Origin: Rhodocyclaceae bacterium
Lineage (GTDB): Bacteria > Pseudomonadota > Gammaproteobacteria > Burkholderiales > Rhodocyclaceae
Direction: 5' to 3'
Assembly (NCBI GenBank): GCA_020445745.1
Contig: JAGRGB010000101.1
Location: forward strand, 1 to 64,000
Length of the DNA: 64,000 nucleotides
Below, piece by piece: positions 1 to 9,310 of this stretch. The position numbers and the translations under genes are program-made. The notes under the pieces were generated by a model. That model saw nothing but the letters and a program-made list of their open reading frames with translations. It had not been told where the DNA came from and ran no database searches. The first letter of the stretch is position 1. Each line of letters starts with the position of its first letter.

Positions 1-3000
1 GCCAGGGCACTGCCAACAGCAACGACTACAACACCTTCAACATCCAGACCCTGAGCTTCGACCCCGGTCAGACCGTTCAGACGGTACGCGTCGCGATCGT
101 CGACGATACCGACGTCGAGCCCGACGAAACCTTCCAACTGGTATTGTCGAACGCCACCAACGCCACCATTGCAACGCCCAGCGTCACGACGACCATCCTC
201 GACAACGACGGACCACAGGCGGACGGCGTCGAGATCGCACCGATCGCAGACGTGATCGTCGCCGAGGGCGGCAACCGCAGCGTCACGGTCGCGTTCACCG
301 ACGGCAACGACGACGGCACCGCAGGGTGGACCTTCCAGGTCGACTGGGACGATGACGGCAGCATCGACCAGCAGGGCTCGATCGCCGCCGGAGCCACCTC
401 GTTCGTGATATCCAGGACCTTTCCCGACGGTCCGGCCAGCCAGACCGCCCGCGTGCGCGTGATCGACGAAGCCGGCACTGACGAAGCCACCGCCAGCTTC
501 ACGGTGACCATCGACAACGTGCCGCCCTCGCTCTCGCTGGCCGGTGCAGACATCGCCGCCGAAGGCGATGTCTACACCCTGTCCGGCCTCGACACGCTGC
601 TCGATCCCGGGCAGGACACGCCGACAGCCTATGTCATCGACTGGGGCGACGGCAGCAGCGAGAGCTTCACGCCGGCCGAGTTCCAGGCCCTGGGCGGCTC
701 GACCGGGCATGTCTTTGCCGATGGCCCGGCAAGCACTGAAATCACGGTGAGCGTCACCGACGAGGACGGCACCTTCGTGGCGGGCCGCAAGACCGTGACG
801 GTAGACAACCTCGCCCCGGTGGTCGCGCTGGATGCCGTCGCGGCGCTCAACGAAGGCGACACCTACCTGCTGACGATCACCGGCAGCGATGCCGGCGGCG
901 CCGGCGATCCGCTGAGCTACCTGATCGACTGGGGCGACGGCAGCGCACCTCAGAGCGTCACGCAAGCCGAACTCGATGCGGCCGGCGGCGCCCTCGGGCA
1001 TGTCTTCGCCGATGACGAGGATGGACCGGTCAATGCGACCTTGCGCACCGTCTCGGTGACCGTGTCCGACGACGACGGCGGCAGCAGCACGGCCACCCGG
1101 TCGGTCACGGTCCGCAACGTCGCCCCCTCGCTGGACCTGCTCGGTGCCGATTCGACGGACGAAGGCGGCACATACACGCTCGCCCTCGCCAATCTGGTCG
1201 ACCCCGGCCAGGACAGCATCACCGGCATATCGATCGACTGGGGCGACGGTTCCGCGCCTGAACAGGTAGTGGGTGTCGGCAATGCCGTGCATGTGTTCGC
1301 TGACGATGGTCGCTTCACGGTCGCCGTCACCCTGACCGACGAGGACGGCAGCTACGTCTTCACGAGAGACGTCTCAGTCAGCAACCTGGCACCGATCGTT
1401 TCCGTCACGGGCAATGCCGACATCGACGAAGGCAATACCTTCAACCTCGCGATCTCCGGCAGCGATCCGGCGGGTGCCGCCGACCCGCTGTCCTTCACCA
1501 TCGACTGGGGCGACGGCAGCCCGATCGAGACCGTCAGCCAGGCCGTCATCGACGCCCTCGGCTCGCTCGGCCACGTCTATGCCGACGACGAGGACGGCCC
1601 GGTCAATGCCACGCCCCGCACGATCACCGTAATCGCCGACGATGGTGACGGGGGCACGACCTCCGCATCGCACGTCGTAAACGTCCACAATGTCGCCCCG
1701 GAGATCGATCTGCTTGGCCCTGCCGGCATCGAGCTCGCTCAGGACTACACGCTCACGCTCGGCCGGATCGTCGACCCTGGCACCGACACCGTCACGATCT
1801 TGCGGGTCGATTGGGGAGACGGCAATGTCGAGGAATTCACCGCCGCTGGCGATGTCACGCACCAATATGCGGCAGAAGGCCGGTTCGCGGTCAGCGTCGC
1901 ACTGATCGACGAAGACGGCACTCACCTCGACGCCGGAACCACCGCTGTCGAGGTGACCCCGCCGACACCCGTGCTGTCGGTCGATGCCGGTGCCGACGCG
2001 AGCATCGCCGAGGGCGAGTTGTTCACCCGAACGATCGCGTTCGCGGATGGCGAAGACAACGGTGAGGCTGGCTGGACCTTCCAGATCGACTATGGTGACG
2101 GCACCGTCGACACCGGCACGACGCTGGTGCGCAGCCTCGACCTGGCGCACACCTATGCAGATGGCGACGCCAGCCGTCAGGTGCGCATCACGCTGAGTGA
2201 CGGGCCGGATGAGACCGCCTCCGACAGCTTCAATGTCGCCGTGACCAACCTGGCCCCGGCCCTGTCGATCGCGACCGACGCCGGCCGAGTCGACGAGGGT
2301 GGGACGATCCTGCTGACGGTCACCGGCTCCGATCCCGCCGGCGCAGCCGATCCGCTCACCTACACCATCGACTGGGGCGACGGCAGCGCCATCGAGACGA
2401 TGACCCAGGCCGAGTTGGATGCCGTCGGCAGCGTCGTCGCCCACGTCTTCGGCGACGACGAAGATGGCCCGGTCGATCTCAGCGACCGGCAGGTGACCGT
2501 GACGGTGTCGGACGGAGACGGCGGCAGCGCGACCGCTACCGCCACCGTCACGGTGGCCAATGTCGCACCGACGATCCCCCTCTCCGGCGCCAACAGCGTT
2601 GCCGAGGGCGACAGCTACGCCCTGGGCCTGGGCGACCTGGTGGATCCCGGCGCCGACTCGGTCAGCGCCTTCGTCATCGATTGGGGCGACGGCAGCCGCG
2701 ACACCTTCGATGCCGCCGGATTCGCTGCGCTGGCTGGAACCGCCAGCCATGTGTTTGCCGACGGCGATGCCAGCCGCGAGATCCGTGTCACGGTGACCGA
2801 CGAGGACGGCAGCTTCGTCGCCGGGACCAGGACGGTCGAGGTCACCAATGTCGCGCCGAGCGTCGCCGTCGTCGGCGCCGACAGCATCGACGAGGGCGGC
2901 ACCTACGCGCTGACGATCACGACCGCCGATGCGGCCGGCGCCGCCGATCCGGTCGGCGTGACGATCGACTGGGGCGACGGCGCCACGCTTCAGAGCCTCG

Positions 3001-4679
3001 GCGCCGCAGAACTGGCCGCGGCCGGTGGCGTCGTCTCGCACGTCTTTGCCGACGACGAGGACGGCCCGGTCAATGCCACCGGCCGCACGATCGTCGTCAC
3101 CGCCGACGACGGCGACGGTGGCAGCGCCACACAGACCCGCCATGTGGCCGTCATCAACGTGGCACCGGTCATTGCCCTTGCCGGTGCGGCGAGCGTCGAG
3201 GCCGGCAGTGCCTACGCGCTGACCCTGGGTGAGATCACCGACCCCGGCAGCGACACGGTGACGAACATCGTCATCGACTGGGGCGACGGCGACACGACCG
3301 AGACGGGCGCCGCCGGCACCGTGTCGCACACCTTTGGCGAGGCCGGCGCCCGCAGCATCGTCGTCAGCCTGGTGGACGAGGACGGCACCCATTCGCCTGC
3401 CGGGACCCTCGACATCCAGGTCGAGCCCTTCGACCCGGGCAACCAGCCACCCCAGGTGATCGACGACAGCTACGCTGTCCATGCCGGCACCGCTCTCGAC
3501 GTCGCCACCGCCGATGGCCTGCTTGCCAACGACCGCGACCCGGACGGCGATCCGCTGCAGGTGCTCGCCGTCGACGGGCCGGCGAACGGAACCCTCGACT
3601 TCGATGCGGACGGCGCCTTCCGCTACACGCCGGCGCCCGGCTTCACCGGGACCGAGACCCTTCACTACACGGTCAGCGACGGCATCGATACCGCGCAGGG
3701 CACGCTGCAGATCCAGGTCGACAACCAGGCCCCGGCAACCGCGCCGGACAGCTACACCCTGGTGCAGGGCCGGACGATCCTCGTCGATGCAGGCGCCGGC
3801 CTGCTCGCCAACGACAGCGACCCCGACGGCGACCTGCTGCAGCTCGAAAACTACCAAGCCGCGGCCAACGGCAGCCTGGTCGTCAACCCCGACGGCTCGT
3901 TCAGCTATACGCCGAACGCCGGGTTCAGCGGCACCGAGTCGCTGCAGTACGCCGTCAGCGACGGCACCGTCGCCAGCATCGGCAGCTTCGAGATCACGGT
4001 CGAGGCCGTGCAGCTCGAAACGATCCGTATCGGCGACGCACCGACTCGCCTGTCGCGGGCGAATCCGGACGGCTGGCAGCAGGCTTGGCGCCACGATGCG
4101 GTCATCATCGAGCACAAGGCAGAGCTGGACAACGGCCAGGAAGCCTGGAGCGACGTCAATCTGCTCAATGTCAGCCCGACCACACTGGCCGGCGGCGACA
4201 GCCTGCTCGGCGACCTCGGCGTCAGCGGACGTACCCTGCCGACGACCCTCGCGCCCCAGGAACTCGACGGCACCGAGGCCCTGCGTTTCCTGCTCGACGG
4301 CGAGGCCACCGGCGGCCGCGTCGCCGTCTCCCGCTTCTTCCTGTCCGACGACGGCAACGTATTCGCGGAAGCCGGCCGCCTGCAGATGTTCGATGCCCAG
4401 GGCAAGCTGGTCGGCGAGCAGCGCTTCACCGCCGACGGCAGCGCGACCCAGGTCGTGTCGTTCGAGTCGGACGTGGCTTTCAGTGAAGTGGTGTTCGCCG
4501 CCGGCGCCTACGACGGCGACGGCTTCGTCTTCGGCGCCTATGCCCAGGCCGATGGCAGCTTCGGAAGTCCGGCGTTTGCCGACGACGGCGCCATGCACGG
4601 CAGCGACTACATGCTCGACTGGATCGAATTCGATTTCCTGGCGCCGGTGCAAGGCGTCGGCATCGCGAACGACGTCTGA
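1..4679 (+). CDS. Giant secreted PKD/Calx-beta repeat protein (5' end outside the window)
   Basis: The reading frame is open to the left edge (first full codon at base 3), so only the last ~1558 residues are seen. The first ~70 residues look like the end of a Calx-beta domain (a DDTDVEPDETF-type motif). About eleven tandem PKD-like domains follow, most carrying the hallmark DWGDG, then two cadherin-like 'tandem-95' repeats (LLANDxDPDGD, FSYTPNAGFSGTE types, about 3460-4000), then a ~220-residue C-terminal region I do not recognise. Such proteins are usually surface adhesins or biofilm matrix proteins. A type I secretion ABC/HlyD pair begins 760 bp downstream, so export by that system is likely, although no RTX nonapeptide repeats are visible in this part. 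The role as an adhesin is inferred from architecture only. Confidence 0.85.
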   Translation, partial: QGTANSNDYNTFNIQTLSFDPGQTVQTVRVAIVDDTDVEPDETFQLVLSNATNATIATPSVTTTILDNDGPQADGVEIAPIADVIVAEGGNRSVTVAFTDGNDDGTAGWTFQVDWDDDGSIDQQGSIAAGATSFVISRTFPDGPASQTARVRVIDEAGTDEATASFTVTIDNVPPSLSLAGADIAAEGDVYTLSGLDTLLDPGQDTPTAYVIDWGDGSSESFTPAEFQALGGSTGHVFADGPASTEITVSVTDEDGTFVAGRKTVTVDNLAPVVALDAVAALNEGDTYLLTITGSDAGGAGDPLSYLIDWGDGSAPQSVTQAELDAAGGALGHVFADDEDGPVNATLRTVSVTVSDDDGGSSTATRSVTVRNVAPSLDLLGADSTDEGGTYTLALANLVDPGQDSITGISIDWGDGSAPEQVVGVGNAVHVFADDGRFTVAVTLTDEDGSYVFTRDVSVSNLAPIVSVTGNADIDEGNTFNLAISGSDPAGAADPLSFTIDWGDGSPIETVSQAVIDALGSLGHVYADDEDGPVNATPRTITVIADDGDGGTTSASHVVNVHNVAPEIDLLGPAGIELAQDYTLTLGRIVDPGTDTVTILRVDWGDGNVEEFTAAGDVTHQYAAEGRFAVSVALIDEDGTHLDAGTTAVEVTPPTPVLSVDAGADASIAEGELFTRTIAFADGEDNGEAGWTFQIDYGDGTVDTGTTLVRSLDLAHTYADGDASRQVRITLSDGPDETASDSFNVAVTNLAPALSIATDAGRVDEGGTILLTVTGSDPAGAADPLTYTIDWGDGSAIETMTQAELDAVGSVVAHVFGDDEDGPVDLSDRQVTVTVSDGDGGSATATATVTVANVAPTIPLSGANSVAEGDSYALGLGDLVDPGADSVSAFVIDWGDGSRDTFDAAGFAALAGTASHVFADGDASREIRVTVTDEDGSFVAGTRTVEVTNVAPSVAVVGADSIDEGGTYALTITTADAAGAADPVGVTIDWGDGATLQSLGAAELAAAGGVVSHVFADDEDGPVNATGRTIVVTADDGDGGSATQTRHVAVINVAPVIALAGAASVEAGSAYALTLGEITDPGSDTVTNIVIDWGDGDTTETGAAGTVSHTFGEAGARSIVVSLVDEDGTHSPAGTLDIQVEPFDPGNQPPQVIDDSYAVHAGTALDVATADGLLANDRDPDGDPLQVLAVDGPANGTLDFDADGAFRYTPAPGFTGTETLHYTVSDGIDTAQGTLQIQVDNQAPATAPDSYTLVQGRTILVDAGAGLLANDSDPDGDLLQLENYQAAANGSLVVNPDGSFSYTPNAGFSGTESLQYAVSDGTVASIGSFEITVEAVQLETIRIGDAPTRLSRANPDGWQQAWRHDAVIIEHKAELDNGQEAWSDVNLLNVSPTTLAGGDSLLGDLGVSGRTLPTTLAPQELDGTEALRFLLDGEATGGRVAVSRFFLSDDGNVFAEAGRLQMFDAQGKLVGEQRFTADGSATQVVSFESDVAFSEVVFAAGAYDGDGFVFGAYAQADGSFGSPAFADDGAMHGSDYMLDWIEFDFLAPVQGVGIANDV
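213..3430 (+). repeat. Array of ~11 PKD-like coding repeats
   Basis: In-frame tandem repeats of roughly 255-320 bp inside the giant surface protein gene. Two subtypes largely alternate. The shorter has a VDPGxDxxT segment before DWGDG. The longer has GSDPAGAADP before DWGDG and a DDEDGPVNAT segment after it. The near-identical core encoding IDWGDGS recurs about every 300 bp (for example near 636, 924, 1228, 1500, 2364, 2676, 2964 and 3276). This arrangement suggests duplication of a two-domain unit. Confidence 0.85.
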
Positions 4680-4728
4680 AATCGCAGCGAATCCAAACCC
4701 AACCGCAATCCGAACGGAGGTCTCCGAA

Positions 4729-5391
4729 ATGAACGCACTTTCCCTCGCCCGCACGTCGATCGCGTGCTGCGCCCTCGCCCTGGCGCAAGGCGCCGCCGCG
4801 GCCGTACTGTACCAGCAGGCGCCGGCCGACCACACCATCGATGCCAACTTCATCCAGGCCGACGTGTTCGGCGCCGGCACCGGCTTTGCGGGCAACCAGA
4901 ACGCCGAAAACTTCTCGCTTGGCGCACTTTCCACGGTGACCGGTTTTGGCTGGTTCGGCACTCCGGTCGTCGACCCCGCCGACTTCGTCGTGCGCTTGTT
5001 CGCCGACCCGGGCGACACCCCGACGACACTGGCAGGCAGCGTGCAGGCCGTGGCTACCGGCCTGTTCGACAATTTCCAGGAAGAAGTCTTCGAATACCGC
5101 TTCACGCTGGCCGGCAGCCCCCTCGATCTGGTCGGCGACTACTTCCTGTCGGTGCTGCTGGACGCCGCACCGAGCGGCCAGCCATGGTGGTGGCTGGCGA
5201 GCAACGACGGCGAGGGCAGCAGCCTGGTGCGGGGCGTCGACAGCGACCCGTGGATCGCCGAGGTGCCTGACCTGTCGCTGACGGTGGTCGGCGAGCGCGT
5301 TGCCGCCAATGTCCCCGAGCCCGCGACCTGGTCGCTGCTGGCGATAGCCGCGGTCGCCGGCCTCGGCCGGCGCGGCCAGGCACGGCGCTGA
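4729..5391 (+). CDS. PEP-CTERM sorting domain protein
   Basis: A 220-residue exported protein. An N-terminal signal peptide covers roughly residues 1-24 (hydrophobic, ending in an alanine-rich stretch). The C-terminus has the classic PEP-CTERM tripartite tail: VPEPATWSLL, a hydrophobic segment, then RRGQARR. These tails are processed by exosortase (EpsH) systems, so the genome should encode an exosortase elsewhere. The middle ~170 residues have no fold I recognise. The ATG at 4729 is preceded by CGGAGG at 4715-4720, which decides the start. It lies 49 bp after the giant protein gene and 48 bp before the secretion ABC gene, all co-directional, so it may be a surface partner of the giant protein. 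Confidence 0.8.
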   Translation: MNALSLARTSIACCALALAQGAAAAVLYQQAPADHTIDANFIQADVFGAGTGFAGNQNAENFSLGALSTVTGFGWFGTPVVDPADFVVRLFADPGDTPTTLAGSVQAVATGLFDNFQEEVFEYRFTLAGSPLDLVGDYFLSVLLDAAPSGQPWWWLASNDGEGSSLVRGVDSDPWIAEVPDLSLTVVGERVAANVPEPATWSLLAIAAVAGLGRRGQARR

Positions 5392-5439
5392 CCCAGCCGG
5401 CAAGCTCTCCGGCCGACCCCGCGCTCTGAAGGAGCACCA

Positions 5440-7161
5440 TTGCCCGTGTCGCGCACACCCGTACCCCTGTTTCGGCAAGCCATGGACACGGCCCGCAAGG
5501 GCCTTGCCCAGGTCGCCTTCTTCAGCCTTTTCATCAATGCGCTGATGCTGACGTCCTCGATCTACATGCTGCAGGTGTACGACCGGGTGCTGGCCTCGCG
5601 CAGCGAACCGACCCTGCTCTATCTGACGCTATTCGCGGCGGCCTGCCTGGCCACCCTCGGCCTGCTCGACACCGTGCGCTCCCGCCTGCTGGTACGCATG
5701 GGTGCGCACTTCGACGCCCAATTGAGCGGGCCGGCCTTCGAGCGCGTGCTGGGATCGGGACGCAGTCCGCAGATGCTTCGCGATCTCGATAGCCTGCGCA
5801 CCTTTCTGACCGGCCCCCACGTCCTGAGCCTGCTCGATGCGCCGTGGATGCCGATCTACATCGCGCTGGTGTATCTGCTTCATCCGCTGCTCGGCCACGT
5901 GGCGCTGGCCGGCGCCATCACCCTGTTGCTGCTGGGGCTGTGGAACGAGCGCAGGACCCGGGCGATTCTCGCCGAGGCCGGCAGCGAGCTTGCCGCCGGC
6001 CATCAGTTCGCGGAACTGTCCGGCCGCAATGCCGAGGCGGTGCGCGCCATGGGCATGCTGCCGGGGCTCGCCACGCTGTGGCGCCGGCGACATGATCTCG
6101 GCCTCGGTCTGCAGGGGCTCGCCAGCGACCGGGCGGCCTCCGTCGCGTCCAGCGCCAAGGCGCTTCGCTTCATGCTCCAGGTCGGCATCCTCGGCGTCGG
6201 CGCCTGGCTGGTGATCCGCGAACAGACCACCGCCGGCGTGATGATCGCCGCATCGATCGTGATGGGGCGGGGCCTGGCACCCGTCGAGGCAGCGATCGGC
6301 GGCTGGCGGGGCTTTCTGGCGGCCCGGCAGGCCAGGGTGCGGCTCGCGGAGGAGTTCGGTGATCAGAGCGCCGCGCCGCAGTCCATGCCGCTGCCGGCTC
6401 CCCGCGGCGCGCTTGCCTTCGAGGGTGTTTCCGGCGGTCCGCCGGGCTCCCGCGCGGTCACCGTGCGCGAACTCGCGTTCCGGATCGAAGCGGGTAGCTG
6501 CCTCGGCATCACCGGTCCCAGCGCGGCCGGCAAGTCAACGCTGCTGCGCCTCGCGTTGGGCATCTGGCGACCGCTGACCGGGGTCGTGCGGCTGGACGAT
6601 GTCAATGTCGCGGACTGGGACCGTCACGACCTCGGCCCCCACATCGGCTACCTGCCGCAGGACATCGAACTCTTTCCGGGAAGCGTGGCAGACAACATCG
6701 CCCGCTTCGGCGAGGTCGATGCCAGGGAGGTCGTGGACGCCGCCGCGCTCGCCGGCGCCCATCGCATGATCCTGGAACTGCCGAACGGCTACGACACCGA
6801 GATCGGCGCCGGCGGCGTCAATCTCTCAGGCGGACAGCGCCAGCGCATCGGCCTGGCGCGTGCGTTCTATCGGCGCCCACCGCTCGTCGTGCTGGACGAG
6901 CCGACGTCGAACCTCGACGCCGAGGGCGAGAACGCGGTGCGCCGGGCGATGGACGCCCTGCGCGCCGCCGGCCGCACCGTGCTGGTGGTCGCGCACCGCC
7001 CGGCGCTGCTCGGCGGCACCGACAAGATGATGGTGATCCAGAACGGCCGGATCGCGGCCTTCGGCGACACCGGCGAGCTCATGCCGCAGATAACCCGGCG
7101 GGTCGCCGGCCGGCCGGCGGCGACGCCGTCGCCGGCGGAAGGGGGGCTGTGCCGTGCCTGA
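5440..7161 (+). CDS. Type I secretion system permease/ATPase (PrtD/HlyB family)
   Basis: A 573-residue inner-membrane ABC exporter half-transporter. Transmembrane segments occupy roughly residues 20-290. The ATPase domain has a Walker A GPSAAGKST, signature LSGGQRQR, Walker B LVVLDEPTSNLD and an H-loop histidine in VVAHR. There is no N-terminal C39 peptidase domain, so it resembles the PrtD/LapB-like exporters that move large repeat proteins through an HlyD adaptor and a TolC-type outer-membrane channel. The start is a TTG preceded by GAAGGAG (5428-5434). The gene overlaps the hlyD-like gene by 8 bp, so the two are translationally coupled. The obvious substrate is the giant PKD protein upstream. 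No TolC homologue is present in the window. Confidence 0.92.
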   Translation: MPVSRTPVPLFRQAMDTARKGLAQVAFFSLFINALMLTSSIYMLQVYDRVLASRSEPTLLYLTLFAAACLATLGLLDTVRSRLLVRMGAHFDAQLSGPAFERVLGSGRSPQMLRDLDSLRTFLTGPHVLSLLDAPWMPIYIALVYLLHPLLGHVALAGAITLLLLGLWNERRTRAILAEAGSELAAGHQFAELSGRNAEAVRAMGMLPGLATLWRRRHDLGLGLQGLASDRAASVASSAKALRFMLQVGILGVGAWLVIREQTTAGVMIAASIVMGRGLAPVEAAIGGWRGFLAARQARVRLAEEFGDQSAAPQSMPLPAPRGALAFEGVSGGPPGSRAVTVRELAFRIEAGSCLGITGPSAAGKSTLLRLALGIWRPLTGVVRLDDVNVADWDRHDLGPHIGYLPQDIELFPGSVADNIARFGEVDAREVVDAAALAGAHRMILELPNGYDTEIGAGGVNLSGGQRQRIGLARAFYRRPPLVVLDEPTSNLDAEGENAVRRAMDALRAAGRTVLVVAHRPALLGGTDKMMVIQNGRIAAFGDTGELMPQITRRVAGRPAATPSPAEGGLCRA

Positions 7162-8491
7162 CAAGCCATCCCGCAGCCTCGACGGGCTGGTCGTCGGCGA
7201 AGACGCGGCCGACCGTGAATTCCGCGAATGGACACGCTTCGGCATGCTCGTGCTGCTGCTGAGCTTCGGCGTCGCCATCGCCTGGTCGTCGGCAGCGCCG
7301 CTGGCCAGCGCGGTGGTGGCGCCGGCCGTCGTCAAGGTGGATTCGAACCGCAAGAAGATCCAGCACCAGGAAGGCGGCGTGATCAAGCAGATCCTGGTGC
7401 GCGACGGCGATCGCGTCCGCGCCGGCGATGTGCTGGTGCGCCTGGACGAAACCCGCGCCAGCGCGTCGGCCGGCGTCATCCAGTCCCAATACGATGCCGC
7501 GCTCGCGCTGCGCTCGAGGCTAGAAGCCGAGCGCGACAAGACGGCTGCGATCGACTGGCCCGACGAGTGGCGAGGTCGCAGCACCGAGCCGGCGCTGGAG
7601 GCATTGCGCAAGGCCCAGCAGACCCAGTTCGCTGCGCGGCGCGCCTCGATCGTCGGCCAACTGGCCATCCTCGACCAGCAGATCGCGTCCAAGCGCAGCG
7701 AAATACGGGGCCTAGAAGGCCAGCGCACCGCCAGGACTGCCCAGCTGAACAGCCTGCGAACCGAACTCGACGGCCTGACCGGCCTGCTCGGCAAGGGTAT
7801 GGTCGAGCGCACCAAGTATCGCAACCTCGAGCGCGAGATCGCGCGAGTCGGGGGCGAGCTCGGCGAGCATGTCTCCGACATCGCCGCGGCACGCTCGCTG
7901 ATCGGCGAGAAGGAACTCGAGAAGTTCCAGTTGCGCAAGGCCTTCCACGAGGAGGTCGCCGACGAGTTGCGTCGGGTGCAAACCGAGATCTTCGACTACC
8001 GGCAGCGCATCGATGCCGCGCGCTACGTTCTCGCACAGACGGAACTCCGGGCCCCGACCGACGGCATCGTCACCGGCCTGCAGGCTCACACCGAAGGCGG
8101 CGTCGTCGGTCCTGGCGAGGTCCTGATGCAGATCGTTCCGGACGATCACCTGATACTCGAGGCCAAGGTTTCGCCCCAGGACGTCGACCGCATCCGCGTC
8201 GGCCTGCAGGCGGGGATCAAGCTCTCCGCCTTCGACCAGCGCACACTGCCGGAGCTGAACGGAAGGGTCACCTACCTGTCGGCCGACACCATCGAAGACC
8301 AGCGTACCGGCACCAACCATTTTCTGACGCGGATCGAAGTGCCCGACACCGAGCTGGCGCGCCTCGACGGCCACCGGATCCAGCCAGGAATGATCGCCAA
8401 CGTCTTCGTCCGCACCGGCGAGCGCACGTTCATCGACTACCTGCTCCATCCGGTGGTGGCGAGCTTCGACAAGGCCTGGCGCGAACGCTGA
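7154..8491 (+). CDS. HlyD/PrtE family type I secretion periplasmic adaptor
   Basis: A 445-residue membrane fusion protein. A short cytoplasmic N-terminus is followed by one membrane segment (about residues 27-55). The biotinyl-lipoyl-like half motif GGVIKQILVRDGDRVRAGD lies near residue 75. A long coiled-coil region (about 110-285) and a second lipoyl half (LRAPTDGIVTGLQAHTEGGV) come next, and a beta-barrel/MPD region ends the protein. It would bridge the ABC exporter to a TolC-type outer-membrane channel. GTG start at 7154, overlapping the stop of the ABC gene by 8 bp. A hairpin terminator lies 46 bp after the stop. Confidence 0.92.
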   Translation: MPDKPSRSLDGLVVGEDAADREFREWTRFGMLVLLLSFGVAIAWSSAAPLASAVVAPAVVKVDSNRKKIQHQEGGVIKQILVRDGDRVRAGDVLVRLDETRASASAGVIQSQYDAALALRSRLEAERDKTAAIDWPDEWRGRSTEPALEALRKAQQTQFAARRASIVGQLAILDQQIASKRSEIRGLEGQRTARTAQLNSLRTELDGLTGLLGKGMVERTKYRNLEREIARVGGELGEHVSDIAAARSLIGEKELEKFQLRKAFHEEVADELRRVQTEIFDYRQRIDAARYVLAQTELRAPTDGIVTGLQAHTEGGVVGPGEVLMQIVPDDHLILEAKVSPQDVDRIRVGLQAGIKLSAFDQRTLPELNGRVTYLSADTIEDQRTGTNHFLTRIEVPDTELARLDGHRIQPGMIANVFVRTGERTFIDYLLHPVVASFDKAWRER

Positions 8492-8537
8492 TCCGGTGGC
8501 GGCAGAACTCGGCGTCGCAAGTCCGCGTCGCCGTCGC

Positions 8538-8559
8538 TGCCCGCCTCGCCAGGCGGGCA
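8538..8559 (+). terminator. Rho-independent-like hairpin after the secretion operon
   Basis: A perfect 9-bp inverted repeat (TGCCCGCCT / AGGCGGGCA) with a 4-nt loop, 46 bp downstream of the hlyD-like stop codon. There is no clear T-run, which is common in GC-rich genomes, so its terminator role is inferred. Confidence 0.55.
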
Positions 8560-8638
8560 TCGTCATCGCCTCATCCGCTGTAAGGATCCCGCATTGGCGG
8601 CGACAATTCGTTCGGCCTCTTCCGAATTTCGGTAATGG

Positions 8639-9292
8639 ATGCATCCGAGCATGTCGCAGCAAGGTACGACGATCGCGATCCTCGCCCGCGCGCCCGAGCC
8701 GGGCCGCAGCAAGACCCGGTTGATCCCGCGCCTCGGCGCGGCCGGCGCGGCGACCCTGCAGCGGCGGCTGACCGCGCGGGCGGTCAACACCGCCTGTGCC
8801 GCCGCACTCGGTCGGGTCGCGCTGTGGGGCACCCCCGACCACCGTCATCCGAGCTTCGCCGCCCTTGCCCGGGAGCGCTCGCTGGAACTTCATAGCCAGG
8901 TCGATGGCGATCTCGGCGCACGCATGCTGGCGGCAGTCGCGGCGGGGTCGGCCGCCGGCGGGGTGCTGGTGATCGGCACCGACTGCCCGGCGCTGGTGCC
9001 GGCACACCTGCGCGACGCCGCCGCGGCGCTCGGCCGCGGCCGCGATGCAGTGGTGATCCCGGCCGAGGACGGCGGCTACGTGCTGATCGGTCTGCGCTGC
9101 GCCGAGCCGGCGGTGTTCGAGGACATCGACTGGGGGGGCGCGGAGGTCATGGCCCGGACCCGCGAGCGACTGGCCGGGTGTGGGCTGCGCTGGCACGAGC
9201 TGCCGCCGCTGTGGGACGTGGATCGGCCCGCCGACGTCGGGCGCGTGGCGAGACGCTGGCCGCAACTGATCGATGGCCTGCCGGCACGCTGA
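8639..9292 (+). CDS. TIGR04282/DUF2064-type glycosyltransferase (GT-A fold)
   Basis: A 217-residue protein of the DUF2064 / TIGR04282 family, distantly related to CofC and MobA nucleotidyltransferases. Visible motifs are LARAPEPGRSKTRL near the N-terminus, GTDCPAL (the DxD-like nucleotide/metal motif) near residue 120, and PAEDGGYVLIGL near 142. Members are often annotated as arsenosugar-type glycosyltransferases, but their substrates vary. The function here is family-level only. An alternative start at the ATG at 8651 would remove four residues; neither has a strong ribosome binding site. It converges on the AhpD-like gene with 18 bp between them. Confidence 0.8.
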   Translation: MHPSMSQQGTTIAILARAPEPGRSKTRLIPRLGAAGAATLQRRLTARAVNTACAAALGRVALWGTPDHRHPSFAALARERSLELHSQVDGDLGARMLAAVAAGSAAGGVLVIGTDCPALVPAHLRDAAAALGRGRDAVVIPAEDGGYVLIGLRCAEPAVFEDIDWGGAEVMARTRERLAGCGLRWHELPPLWDVDRPADVGRVARRWPQLIDGLPAR

Positions 9293-9310
9293 ACACCGGC
9301 GTCCTTTGCT

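Noticed and set aside
600..3330. CRISPR-like periodic repeats
   Set aside because: The ~300-bp repeats encode PKD domains in frame; spacing and size do not fit a CRISPR array.
1374..5105. A 1243-codon frame antisense to the giant surface protein gene
   Set aside because: Mirror of the repetitive sense gene; translation is low complexity without a start signal.
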